A stretch of DNA of 24,520 nucleotides. Origin: Dehalococcoidia bacterium. GTDB lineage: Bacteria; Chloroflexota; Dehalococcoidia; Dehalococcoidales; E44-bin46. Each line of letters starts with the position of its first letter. Within the stretch, counting starts at the first letter, position 1. The notes below the pieces were generated by a model that saw only the letters and a list, made by a program, of their open reading frames with translations, was not told the DNA's origin and ran no database searches. The stretch is taken from assembly GCA_004376105.1 (NCBI GenBank), contig SOKA01000031.1:1-24520 (forward strand), in the 5' to 3' direction. Positions 6,769-13,345 of this stretch are shown here, piece by piece. The position numbers were made by a program, and so were the translations under genes.

Positions 6769-9700
6769 TTAAGCGCTGTTAGTTGGCTCTAGCCTTATCC
6801 CCTCCTCCCCTACCAGCTCTACCAGCCGCTGATGAAGTTCGGGACAATAATCGGCATACATATTGGACATCTTGAGCTTAATAACCCTTCCCTTACTGAT
6901 TACTCGTAGGTTTACCTCATCCTGCCCGGGGAAGCCCTTAAGGGTGTCAATTAAGTTATGCAGATAGGCTATATCACTAGCCTCGTCCCCGGTCTGGGTG
7001 ATGGTTATTATCAGCCGGCGACTTTTAACCGATGCCTCTTCAGCCACTACTGGCGCCTCACTAGGTTCAACAGTAGCAATCTCTTCACCCTGGGCTGCTT
7101 CAGGTTGGTAGCGGCGCACAGAGTCACAGTTTAGCTGCACTCGGTCATCCCTTAGTCTTACCCTACCTTCAACCAGTAGTATATTCCCTTCCTGCCACAG
7201 GTCTCTAGTATTGACATAGACCCTAGGCCAGACCATAACCTCGATTCTGCCGTCAAGGTCTTCCAGAATGGCGCTGGCAAAGGGGGTTCGTTCTCGAGTA
7301 AACAGGTGGCGAACCGAGGCTACCATTCCAGCAACCACCACGGTTTGCCCTACCAGCTCGGCATCAATTTGACCGCATAGGGTGGTATTCTGTGAAGCCA
7401 TCTTAGTGGCAAATGAGCTAAAGGGATGCTCAGAGAGGTATACCCCCATCAGTTCCTTCTCCCAGGCTAATTTCTCCTTAGTAGAGACGTCAGCAGCTTG
7501 TAGCTCAAGGCTAGGCATGGGAACCGGCATTGCCTCACCCCACAGGTCAAACATGGTAGATTGTCCCGTCTGCCGAAGATACTGCTCCCGTTGAGCCAGA
7601 GATAGGATACGATCAATATTTTGGAGTAAAGCTCCACGGCTGTCCAGGCAATCCAGGGCTCCAGCCTTAATCAGGCTTTCCATCACCCGCTTGTTCACAC
7701 CACGCAGGTCACAACGACGGCACAGGTCCTCAATAGACTTGAAATCGCCCCCCTTATTGCGCTCGGCAATGATAGGCTCTATAGCCCCAAGTCCCACATT
7801 CTTGATAACGGTTAGCCCGAAGCGGATGGCAGGGGCATTGCCTTGGCTATCCCTTTCTATAGAAAAGCTAGCCTGACTACGGTTTATATCAGGCGGTAAC
7901 ACCGGAATGCCCAGGCGACGGCATTCGGCAACAGCACTGGCTACCTTCTCCAACTGGCCGGCATTAGTAATCAGGAAAGCCGTAATATATTCTGCTGGAT
8001 AATTCGCCTTAAGATAGGCGGTTTGATAGGCGATAAGGGCATAGCTAACCGAGTGAGCCTTATTAAAGGCGTAGCCGGCGAAGGGCTCAATAAGGGCAAA
8101 GACCTCACTGGCTACCTCAGCCGAGAACCCGTTTTTCTTAGCCCCACCAATAAAGCTACGCCTTTCTTTCTTCATAACCTCGGGAATCTTCTTGCCCATT
8201 GCCTTGCGGAAGATGTCAGCTTGCCCCAGGCTATAGCCGGCAAGAGTCTGAACAATAAACAGCACCTGCTCTTGATATACAATCACCCCATAGGTTTCTT
8301 CAAGGATGCTGGACAGAGCAGGATGGGGATAGCGGATAGGCTCAATGCCGTGCTTGGCTTTGATGAAGGTGGGGATGTGCTCCATAGGTCCGGGGCGATA
8401 CAGGGCTATCATAGCTGCGATATTGCTGAAGGTGGTTGGTTTAAGCTCCTTAATGTAGCGGCGCATACCAGCTCCCTCCAACTGAAATACGCCGGCAGTT
8501 TCCCCTGAGGACAACAGGTCAAAGGTTTTGGCATCATCCATCGGGATATTGCCCAAGTCGATATCAATGCCACGGTTGTGGTGAATAATCTCCTTTGCCC
8601 TGCCCAGGATAGTAAGGTTAGCCAGACCAAGCAAATCCATTTTGAGCAGTCCAATCCGGGCAATATTTTCCATAGTAAACTGGGCCATAACTGATTCCTG
8701 ACCATTACCCTTGCTTACTCTTTGCAGCGGGACATACCTAGTGAGGGGCTCCTTAGATATAACGACACCGGCAGCATGAGTGCTGGCATGACGAACAATA
8801 CCCTCTACCTTCCTGGCTGAATCAATCAGATTGTGAACTACAGCATCCGCATTGTAGATATTGCCTAGCTCACTGTTCCCATCCAGGGCTCTTTGCAGGG
8901 TCATACCTGGGGCAAAGGGGACCAGCCTAGCCACACGGTCAACATCACTATAGGACATACCCAAAGCCCGGCCTACGTCCCTGAGGGCGGCTCTAGCCCC
9001 CAGTGTGCCGAAGGTAATAATCTGAGCCACATGGTCTTGTCCGTATTTCTGCGATACATAGGCGATGACCTCATCACGGCGCTCATCCTCAAAATCTAAA
9101 TCTATATCTGGCATCTCCTGGCGCTCCAGGTTGAGAAAGCGCTCAAAGACCAGCTTATTTTCAATAGGGTCAACCTCAGTGATACCCAGACAGTGAAGGA
9201 CAATGCTGGCAGCAGCACTACCTCTAACCCCAAACAGGATGTTGTGCTTCTTGGCAAAGGAGATGATGTCCCAAACGACAAGGAAGTAGTTGGCAAATTG
9301 GGTCTTCTCTATTACCTCTAACTCATAGTCAAGTCGCTGCTTTATCTCCGGGGTGGGCTGGGGGTAGTACTGAGGCAGACCCTGGTAACAGAGGTCAGCC
9401 AGAAACTGGTCAGCAGTTTTTCCTTTGGGCAGCTCTATCTCGGGGAGGTGAAGGCGACCAAACTCAAGCTCCAGGTTACACTTTTCAGCAATGCGCTCGG
9501 TGTTCTCCAGTGCCTGAGGAATGTCCTGATAAAGCTCCGCCATCTCCTGTGGACTCTTGAGGTAGAAGAAGTCGCCTGCCATTTTCATCCTCTTCTCATC
9601 ATAGATAGAAGAGTTCGTCCCGATACATAGCAATAGGTCATGGGTTGAGGCATCCCCCTGGTTGACATAGTGGGCATCATTAGTGGCTACCAGCGGAATA

Positions 9701-10278
9701 TCTAACTCACCGCCCATAGAAATGAGAACCTGGTTTATTTGCTCCAGCTCAGGAACGGGATGTCTCTGTATTTCCAGGTAGAAATCGCCAAATGTTTGCT
9801 GATACCACAAGGCAGCCTGCTTTGCCTCCTGAAGACGTCCTTCCAGAACAAGGTGAGGAACCTCACCGCCGATACAGCTAGAGAGGGCAATAAGACCTCG
9901 GTGGTGTTGCTCAAGGAGTTCTTTATCTACCCTTGGCTTGTAGTAGAACCCCTCAAGGTGGGCTTTAGTGGTAAGCTGAATTAAATTGTGGTATCCTATC
10001 TGATTCTTAGCTAGTAGGACGAGGTGGTAGTTATTTTTATCGCTGGCATTGCGGCTAAAGCGGCTATTTGGGGCTAGATAAAATTCACAGCCGATAATGG
10101 GCTTTATGCCTGCCTCCCTAGCTGTCAGATAAAACTCAATGGCACCATACATAACACCGTGGTCGGTTATGGCCAAGCTATCCATCCCCAACTCTTTGGC
10201 TCGCGACACCAGTTGGGGGATGCGGCACATGCCATCAAGCAAGCTATACTCAGTATGAACATGAAGATGAGTGAACAT
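6769..10278 (-). CDS. dnaE: DNA polymerase III subunit alpha
   Basis: 1169 residues, the usual length for DnaE, the replicative polymerase catalytic subunit. The PHP domain opens the protein (H-L-H-V-H-T-E-Y-S, 4-12). G-V-R-G-S-A-A-A-S lies near 350. The palm aspartates are in P-D391-I-D393-L-D-F-E-D. Thumb and fingers follow with F-N-K-A-H-S-V-S-Y. A helix-hairpin-helix region (G-V-N-K-R-V-M) and an OB fold near 990-1070 come next, then a C-terminal tail like the tau-binding region. The PHP metal ligands appear intact, so proofreading by this domain is possible. ATG 10278 gives a perfect PHP start; its upstream TATAAT is listed separately. No dnaQ or clamp genes are nearby. Confidence 0.97.
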   Translation of the reverse strand: MFTHLHVHTEYSLLDGMCRIPQLVSRAKELGMDSLAITDHGVMYGAIEFYLTAREAGIKPIIGCEFYLAPNSRFSRNASDKNNYHLVLLAKNQIGYHNLIQLTTKAHLEGFYYKPRVDKELLEQHHRGLIALSSCIGGEVPHLVLEGRLQEAKQAALWYQQTFGDFYLEIQRHPVPELEQINQVLISMGGELDIPLVATNDAHYVNQGDASTHDLLLCIGTNSSIYDEKRMKMAGDFFYLKSPQEMAELYQDIPQALENTERIAEKCNLELEFGRLHLPEIELPKGKTADQFLADLCYQGLPQYYPQPTPEIKQRLDYELEVIEKTQFANYFLVVWDIISFAKKHNILFGVRGSAAASIVLHCLGITEVDPIENKLVFERFLNLERQEMPDIDLDFEDERRDEVIAYVSQKYGQDHVAQIITFGTLGARAALRDVGRALGMSYSDVDRVARLVPFAPGMTLQRALDGNSELGNIYNADAVVHNLIDSARKVEGIVRHASTHAAGVVISKEPLTRYVPLQRVSKGNGQESVMAQFTMENIARIGLLKMDLLGLANLTILGRAKEIIHHNRGIDIDLGNIPMDDAKTFDLLSSGETAGVFQLEGAGMRRYIKELKPTTFSNIAAMIALYRPGPMEHIPTFIKAKHGIEPIRYPHPALSSILEETYGVIVYQEQVLFIVQTLAGYSLGQADIFRKAMGKKIPEVMKKERRSFIGGAKKNGFSAEVASEVFALIEPFAGYAFNKAHSVSYALIAYQTAYLKANYPAEYITAFLITNAGQLEKVASAVAECRRLGIPVLPPDINRSQASFSIERDSQGNAPAIRFGLTVIKNVGLGAIEPIIAERNKGGDFKSIEDLCRRCDLRGVNKRVMESLIKAGALDCLDSRGALLQNIDRILSLAQREQYLRQTGQSTMFDLWGEAMPVPMPSLELQAADVSTKEKLAWEKELMGVYLSEHPFSSFATKMASQNTTLCGQIDAELVGQTVVVAGMVASVRHLFTRERTPFASAILEDLDGRIEVMVWPRVYVNTRDLWQEGNILLVEGRVRLRDDRVQLNCDSVRRYQPEAAQGEEIATVEPSEAPVVAEEASVKSRRLIITITQTGDEASDIAYLHNLIDTLKGFPGQDEVNLRVISKGRVIKLKMSNMYADYCPELHQRLVELVGEEGIRLEPTNSA

Positions 10279-10306
10279 AGCAACTTCTATACCCGGCGTT
10301 GGATTA

Positions 10307-10315
10307 ATTATAGCA
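10307..10315 (-). promoter_or_regulatory. Extended -10 promoter of dnaE
   Basis: On the minus strand TGCTATAAT (10315-10307) is a perfect extended -10 element, the same nine bases seen at 2920-2928 for the amidohydrolase operon. No good -35 is visible, as is common for TGn promoters. The predicted start is near 10300, giving a 22-base leader that lacks a clear Shine-Dalgarno sequence. Confidence 0.55.
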
Positions 10316-10344
10316 CAGGGCTAGTTTTTAGGGTATGCTTTTTA

Positions 10345-10487
10345 AGCCTTAACAGTGTAAAAGCTAAGCAAAAATTTATTTAGACTGCTTAGCAACCTAT
10401 CTCCCTAACCCCCTTCCCTTACAAGGGAAGGGGGATAAAGGAGGTGAGGTAGATAAACCTATTCTTTTTAGCCTTAACAGTGTAAAA
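10345..10487. repeat. Composite repeat: 18-bp direct repeats around two palindromes
   Basis: An 18-bp perfect direct repeat, AGCCTTAACAGTGTAAAA, is at 10345-10362 and 10470-10487. Between the copies are a perfect 8-bp hairpin, GCTAAGCA/TGCTTAGC (10363-10393), and a 12-bp palindrome with a two-base centre, CCCCCTTCCCTT-AC-AAGGGAAGGGGG (10409-10434). The latter is followed by GGAGGTGAGG. The G/C-rich palindrome belongs to a small family also found at 15470-15511 and 24421-24450. This explains most of the 224-base gap between dnaE and the DUF1461 gene. The layout resembles an insertion with duplicated ends. Confidence 0.7.
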
Positions 10488-10502
10488 TCTGGATACTAAC
10501 CA

Positions 10503-11213
10503 TTGAGGACAAAATTGAGGGTTCTAGGTATTGTAGCTAAAGTGCTATTTGTGCTCTGTTTGTCCATCCTGCTGGTGACAGCTAGCATTGCCTTCGAGTT
10601 CAATAGTCTCCGGCTTTATAAAAACGGCTTCCAAAAATACAGCGTCAGCCAGACTACCGGCCTGGCTGAAGTAGAGCTAGAGAAGGCAGCCACCGGACTA
10701 ATTAGCTATTTTAACTCGGATGAGGAGTATATTAGCCTAACTGTGGTGAAGGATGGCAAGCCATTTGAGCTGTTTAATCAGCAGGAGGTGGCTCACCTCA
10801 GGGATGTTAAGGGATTGGTTCGGCTGAACTATCGCCTTTTACTGGGGACAGCGATTTATGTCGGGGTTTATGCCGGGATTAGCCTCTTCTGGCGGAGAAA
10901 AAAATATTGGCGTCGGCTGGCGTGGGGGGTAATTGGCGGTAGTGGCATTACTCTAGGCATGATGTTAGCTCTGGGGATAGGGTCAACAATCCTGGATTTC
11001 GGACAACTATTTACCCAATTTCACTTCCTTGCCTTCACCAATGAGCTATGGATGCTTGACCCGACCAAAGACTACCTGATAATGCTCTTCCCCGAGGGCT
11101 TCTGGTATGATGCGGCTATGCTCTTTGCCAAAATAACCATCGGGGTGGCGGTAACTTTGGGTGGAGTGGCTGGGGGCTATCTATGGACTACGAGACGAAG
11201 GGCTACATCTTAG
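10503..11213 (+). CDS. DUF1461 (TIGR01906-type) integral membrane protein
   Basis: 236 residues with about four membrane segments: roughly 8-30, 112-129, 140-165 and 205-227. Two conserved blocks are seen in this family. F-N-Q-Q-E-V-A-H-L-R-D-V-K (91-103) lies outside the membrane after TM1. H174-F-L-A-F-T-N-E-L-W-M-L-D-P with L-F-P-E-G-F-W (195-201) lies before the last segment. Function is unknown for the family. The start is TTG at 10503 with no Shine-Dalgarno; a second TTG four codons later is equally possible. TAAAAT at 10483-10488 could serve as the -10, giving a leader of under ten bases. Confidence 0.82.
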   Translation: MRTKLRVLGIVAKVLFVLCLSILLVTASIAFEFNSLRLYKNGFQKYSVSQTTGLAEVELEKAATGLISYFNSDEEYISLTVVKDGKPFELFNQQEVAHLRDVKGLVRLNYRLLLGTAIYVGVYAGISLFWRRKKYWRRLAWGVIGGSGITLGMMLALGIGSTILDFGQLFTQFHFLAFTNELWMLDPTKDYLIMLFPEGFWYDAAMLFAKITIGVAVTLGGVAGGYLWTTRRRATS

Positions 11214-11367
11214 GGAGACCGCTGAAAGTCCCCGAGCAGGGGAAACCCAAACTTTCTTTACCACATCTCTAATCATCGGCCTACCGATGGCGAACAGAAA
11301 ATACCTATTTGGCAATGCGTCTAACGTTCTGCGGCTAAAAGAAGTCCAGCCCAAGGCGAATTTGGGG
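11203..11367. repeat. Degenerate dispersed repeat, copy A
   Basis: The segment after the DUF1461 stop contains GGCGAACAG...AATGCGTCTAAC...TGCGGCTAAAAGAAG...GGCGAATTTGGGG (11289-11367), which matches 12415-12491 at a little under 80% identity. Read on the minus strand both copies have an open frame with S-R-R-T-L-D-A-L or S-R-I-L-L-D-A-L followed by F-A, but no start or known domain, so I treat them as a repeat and not a gene. A small hairpin TCCCC-GAGCA-GGGGA lies at 11229-11243. The left boundary is uncertain. Confidence 0.55.
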
Positions 11368-11383
11368 AAATCAAAGATTTCCC

Positions 11384-11647
11384 TTATCCTCGATAATCCC
11401 TTCTTTCTCCACTTCTAGGTGGGCGAGCTTCATCAACTTTCAAGGCACGTCCTTCCAAATCGGAACCGTCCAATGCTTCTTTTGCTTTTTCAGCTTCCGA
11501 TGGGTTAGACATTTCAACAAATCCAAAACCTCTACCTTCAATTATACTGACTTGCTTAACTTCACCATAATTGGAAAACAATTCTTCCAACTGCCCATTG
11601 GTTACAGAATAACCAAGATTTCCTACATAAAGCTTGCTACCTTGCAT
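11384..11647 (-). CDS. RRM-domain RNA-binding protein (glycine-rich type)
   Basis: 87 residues consisting almost entirely of one RNA recognition motif. RNP2 is L-Y-V-G-N-L (6-11) and RNP1 is R-G-F-G-F-V-E-M (39-46). The tail R-P-P-R-S-G-E-R-R-D-Y-R-G is short, arginine-rich and disordered. Such single-RRM proteins in bacteria bind single-stranded RNA and are often cold-induced. AAAGGAGG lies five bases before the ATG. It is 105 bases downstream of the cold-shock gene in the same direction and may be read from the same promoter. A related RRM protein is at 21763-22083. Confidence 0.92.
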   Translation of the reverse strand: MQGSKLYVGNLGYSVTNGQLEELFSNYGEVKQVSIIEGRGFGFVEMSNPSEAEKAKEALDGSDLEGRALKVDEARPPRSGERRDYRG

Positions 11648-11703
11648 TCTAACCTCCTTTTCTCCTTTATTTCTCTCTGTCCAATACCATCTCTATCCGA
11701 TTT

Positions 11704-11724
11704 GGCACCGAGGGGGCTGGTGCC
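11704..11724 (-). other. Hairpin between csp and the RRM gene
   Basis: GGCACC and GGTGCC form a 6-bp stem around a nine-base loop. There is no T-run on either side, so it is not a convincing intrinsic terminator. It may be an mRNA processing or stability element in a csp-RRM transcript. Confidence 0.4.
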
Positions 11725-11752
11725 GCCACTATTACCATGCTGCCTTCTTTCT

Positions 11753-11956
11753 TTAAGCTCTTATTACCTTTACATTCACGGCTCGGGCCCCCCTATCGTC
11801 TGTCTCTAAGTCAAACTCCACGCTGTCGCCCTCTTCCAAGGTATCAAAATTCATGCCCTGCAAAGCAGAGCGATGGAAGAAGACTTCACTTCCATCTTCA
11901 GCAGTGATGAACCCGAATCCCCTTCCCCGGATAAGTCTCTTTATCTTCCCTTTCAC
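11753..11956 (-). CDS. Cold-shock domain protein
   Basis: 67 residues, a single cold-shock OB fold. RNP1 is R-G-F-G-F-I-T-A-E-D-G (12-22) and RNP2 is V-F-F-H-R-S-A-L (25-32). These proteins bind single-stranded RNA and DNA and melt secondary structure at low temperature or under stress. The first strand, K-G-K-I-K-R-L-I-R, replaces the usual aromatic W-F with charged and aliphatic residues. The start is GTG at 11956 behind a strong AAGGAGGT six bases away. A near-consensus promoter about 150 bases upstream implies a leader of about 119 bases, long as in other cold-shock mRNAs. Confidence 0.93.
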   Translation of the reverse strand: MKGKIKRLIRGRGFGFITAEDGSEVFFHRSALQGMNFDTLEEGDSVEFDLETDDRGARAVNVKVIRA

Positions 11957-11960
11957 GCCT

Positions 11961-12035
11961 TTACCTCCTTTTTAAATAAACATCCCGCCAAGCCTTTATC
12001 AGAGGCTTTGCGGGATTACCCTCCTCTAAATAAAC
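11961..12035 (-). promoter_or_regulatory. Structured csp leader: hairpin between duplicated SD segments
   Basis: Within the csp leader a 14-bp stem with one mismatch (arms 11982-11995 and 12003-12016, seven-base loop) is flanked by two near-identical segments. One is 11961-11981 (plus strand TTACCTCCTTTTTAAATAAAC) and the other 12016-12035 (TTACCCTCCTCTAAATAAAC). Each carries a Shine-Dalgarno sequence on the minus strand; only the proximal one has a start codon. There is no proper T-run after the hairpin. The structure could tune translation with temperature or be a relic of an insertion. Confidence 0.6.
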
Positions 12036-12081
12036 GACTTTTGCTTTTAGCTAAAGGGCAGCTACTTCCCTATACTGTATA

Positions 12082-12110
12082 ATTTTAACTGCCAAGGCGT
12101 GCTGTGTCAA
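12082..12110 (-). promoter_or_regulatory. Sigma-70 type promoter of the cold-shock gene
   Basis: On the minus strand TTGACA (12110-12105), a 17-base spacer and TAAAAT (12087-12082): a perfect -35 and a 5/6 -10 at ideal spacing. The predicted transcript start is near 12075. The stretch 12111-12258 beyond it shows no gene, only a stray purine-rich AAAGGAGG at about 12161. Confidence 0.75.
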
Positions 12111-12258
12111 GTATAAGATAGGGGAAACTATTCACGAACTGGTCCCAAACCCTATTTCCAGAAAGGAGGTTAACAGCAGCTAACAAATTTGTAAACCGAG
12201 TTTTGAGACAAGTTCAGAAATGGAATAACTGCTCCACGAGGAGGATTTGAACTCAATC

Positions 12259-12483
12259 TTAATCTATACTGCTCAGTTTATTTAATCTATTTAGTGCCTC
12301 GTTCTTTTGTCTAATTCCGAGTTTGGTTTTGTGGATGGCTTTGCTTAAAAGCTCGATTGACTGGTCGTAGGTTTTTTTATCTACGGGGTAGGGGATGCCA
12401 TCCTTGCCACCGTGGGCAAACACAAAACACCTACTTAATAATGCGTCTAACAGGATGCGGCTAAGAGAAGCTGCCGAAGGCAA
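12259..12483 (-). pseudogene. Duplicated 3' end of the DUF763 gene fused to a repeat
   Basis: Bases 12279-12419 repeat 13360-13500, the 3' end of the intact DUF763 gene, with about four mismatches in 141 bases. The encoded tail (A-H-G-G-K-D-G-I-P-Y-P-V-D and onward) is shared up to A-L-x-R-L-N. Upstream of the junction the frame runs into dispersed repeat B (12415-12491), so the rest of the gene, including the conserved catalytic-looking core, is missing. The open frame of 74 codons is therefore a chimera and not a functional gene. High identity points to a recent event. Confidence 0.85.
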
Positions 12484-12491
12484 TTTGGGCG
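12415..12491. repeat. Degenerate dispersed repeat, copy B
   Basis: This matches copy A at 11289-11367 (shared blocks AATGCGTCTAAC, TGCGGCTAA, AGAAG, AATTTGGG). Its left edge meets the DUF763 duplicate at GCCCACGG-like sequence, which both partners share, so the junction looks like a recombination point. Confidence 0.6.
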
Positions 12492-12570
12492 AACAAAGTG
12501 AACCGCGAATCTGTTGTTACATGACCAAGCTCTTCACTCCCTTAGCGAGGTCTAAACTTTTAAAAAATTC

Positions 12571-13281
12571 TTATCTATTGCCACCAGGGTTTTGCTGGCT
12601 TGGTTCTTGCTGCTGAGGTCCTCCAACAGGGACTTCTTCAGGTTTGTGGCGTTTTCTTTCTAATCTTTCCTGAATTCTTAGTCGTGTCTCCTCGCCCATG
12701 TTATTCAATTGAAGATTGAGCTCTTCTCGAAGTTGGTCCATTTTATGCTTCCCCTGAATTCTTTCAATTGCGTTCTCCAAACCAAAACTTGAATTCGCAA
12801 TAGCATTAAGAATTCCCTCTCGTGCCTGTTCTGGCACCTTTTCCAATACTCTGGCTAAAACTTGCTGCTGGCGGAGATGGTTTTCTTTTACCTTCTCAAT
12901 CAATTCCTCAACGTCTTTGCCTTCTTGCCTTGCTCTTTCCATCCATTGAATGGCTCTTTGAAACCGCTCTTGGAATTTCTCGCAGTGTTTTTCAGCAAGT
13001 TCACATTTTGCCTTTTTGCACAGCCTCTCTATCGCCAAAGCGTCCTCATTAGCAAATCTCAATTCCCATTCAGCCTTTTTAGAAGTATCAAGGGTGAAAA
13101 AAAGACGGATGGTTCTTCCCCAACCCTTCACAAAGTAAAAGGGTGAATCGGGCAGAATACCGGGATCAGAAACCTCGCCAATAGAAATGCCTTCTTGTTC
13201 TTGAGCCCAAGCGGGCGTTGCTGGAAATGCCAGCCCAACAAGCAAAAGACTAACAAGGATGACTAAAAGTTTTTTGTTCAT
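12571..13281 (-). CDS. Exported DUF5667 domain protein
   Basis: 236 residues. A clear Sec signal peptide (M-N-K-K-L, hydrophobic core, cleavage after A-W-A near residue 26) is followed by D-P-G-I-L-P-D-S-P-F-Y-F-V-K and a helix with K-K-A-E-W-E-L-R-F-A-N-E, the DUF5667 hallmark. The rest is long, charged and probably coiled coil (about 65-215), with four cysteines in C-K-K-A-K-C-E-L-A-E-K-H-C, and a Q/P/G-rich tail. The function is unknown; a cell-surface or periplasmic place is likely. GAGGAGGGA precedes the ATG. The start codon lies in a predicted hairpin (13279-13316). The gene sits between the two copies of the DUF763 3' end. Confidence 0.82.
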   Translation of the reverse strand: MNKKLLVILVSLLLVGLAFPATPAWAQEQEGISIGEVSDPGILPDSPFYFVKGWGRTIRLFFTLDTSKKAEWELRFANEDALAIERLCKKAKCELAEKHCEKFQERFQRAIQWMERARQEGKDVEELIEKVKENHLRQQQVLARVLEKVPEQAREGILNAIANSSFGLENAIERIQGKHKMDQLREELNLQLNNMGEETRLRIQERLERKRHKPEEVPVGGPQQQEPSQQNPGGNR

Positions 13282-13316
13282 TTTCTCTCCCTCCTCTTAT
13301 ATATAACGAGAAAATG
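13279..13316 (-). promoter_or_regulatory. Hairpin holding the DUF5667 start codon
   Basis: On the minus strand CATTTTCTC pairs perfectly with GAGAAAATG, whose last three bases are the start codon. The 20-base loop contains the Shine-Dalgarno sequence AGGAGGGA. If transcribed, this would hide the AUG. Caution: the loop also contains TATATA, which could be a -10 box; the left arm would then be promoter DNA and not RNA. Confidence 0.45.
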
Positions 13317-13345
13317 AGCATTTGGTTAGTCCTCAGGGATGTAAA

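Noticed and set aside
8023..8508. 161-codon plus-strand open frame inside dnaE
   Set aside because: Antisense to a highly conserved part of DNA polymerase III alpha, with no ribosome-binding site or recognisable domain. Long shadow frames are expected opposite such a long gene.
11161..11418. 85-codon plus-strand open frame over the end of the DUF1461 gene and repeat A
   Set aside because: It begins inside the DUF1461 coding region and runs through a degenerate repeat; a chance frame.
12222..12250. tRNA-like T-arm (minus-strand GAGTTCAAATCCTCC) near 12240
   Set aside because: The stem around the TTCAAAT loop does not pair and no anticodon arm or acceptor stem is present; at most a relic.
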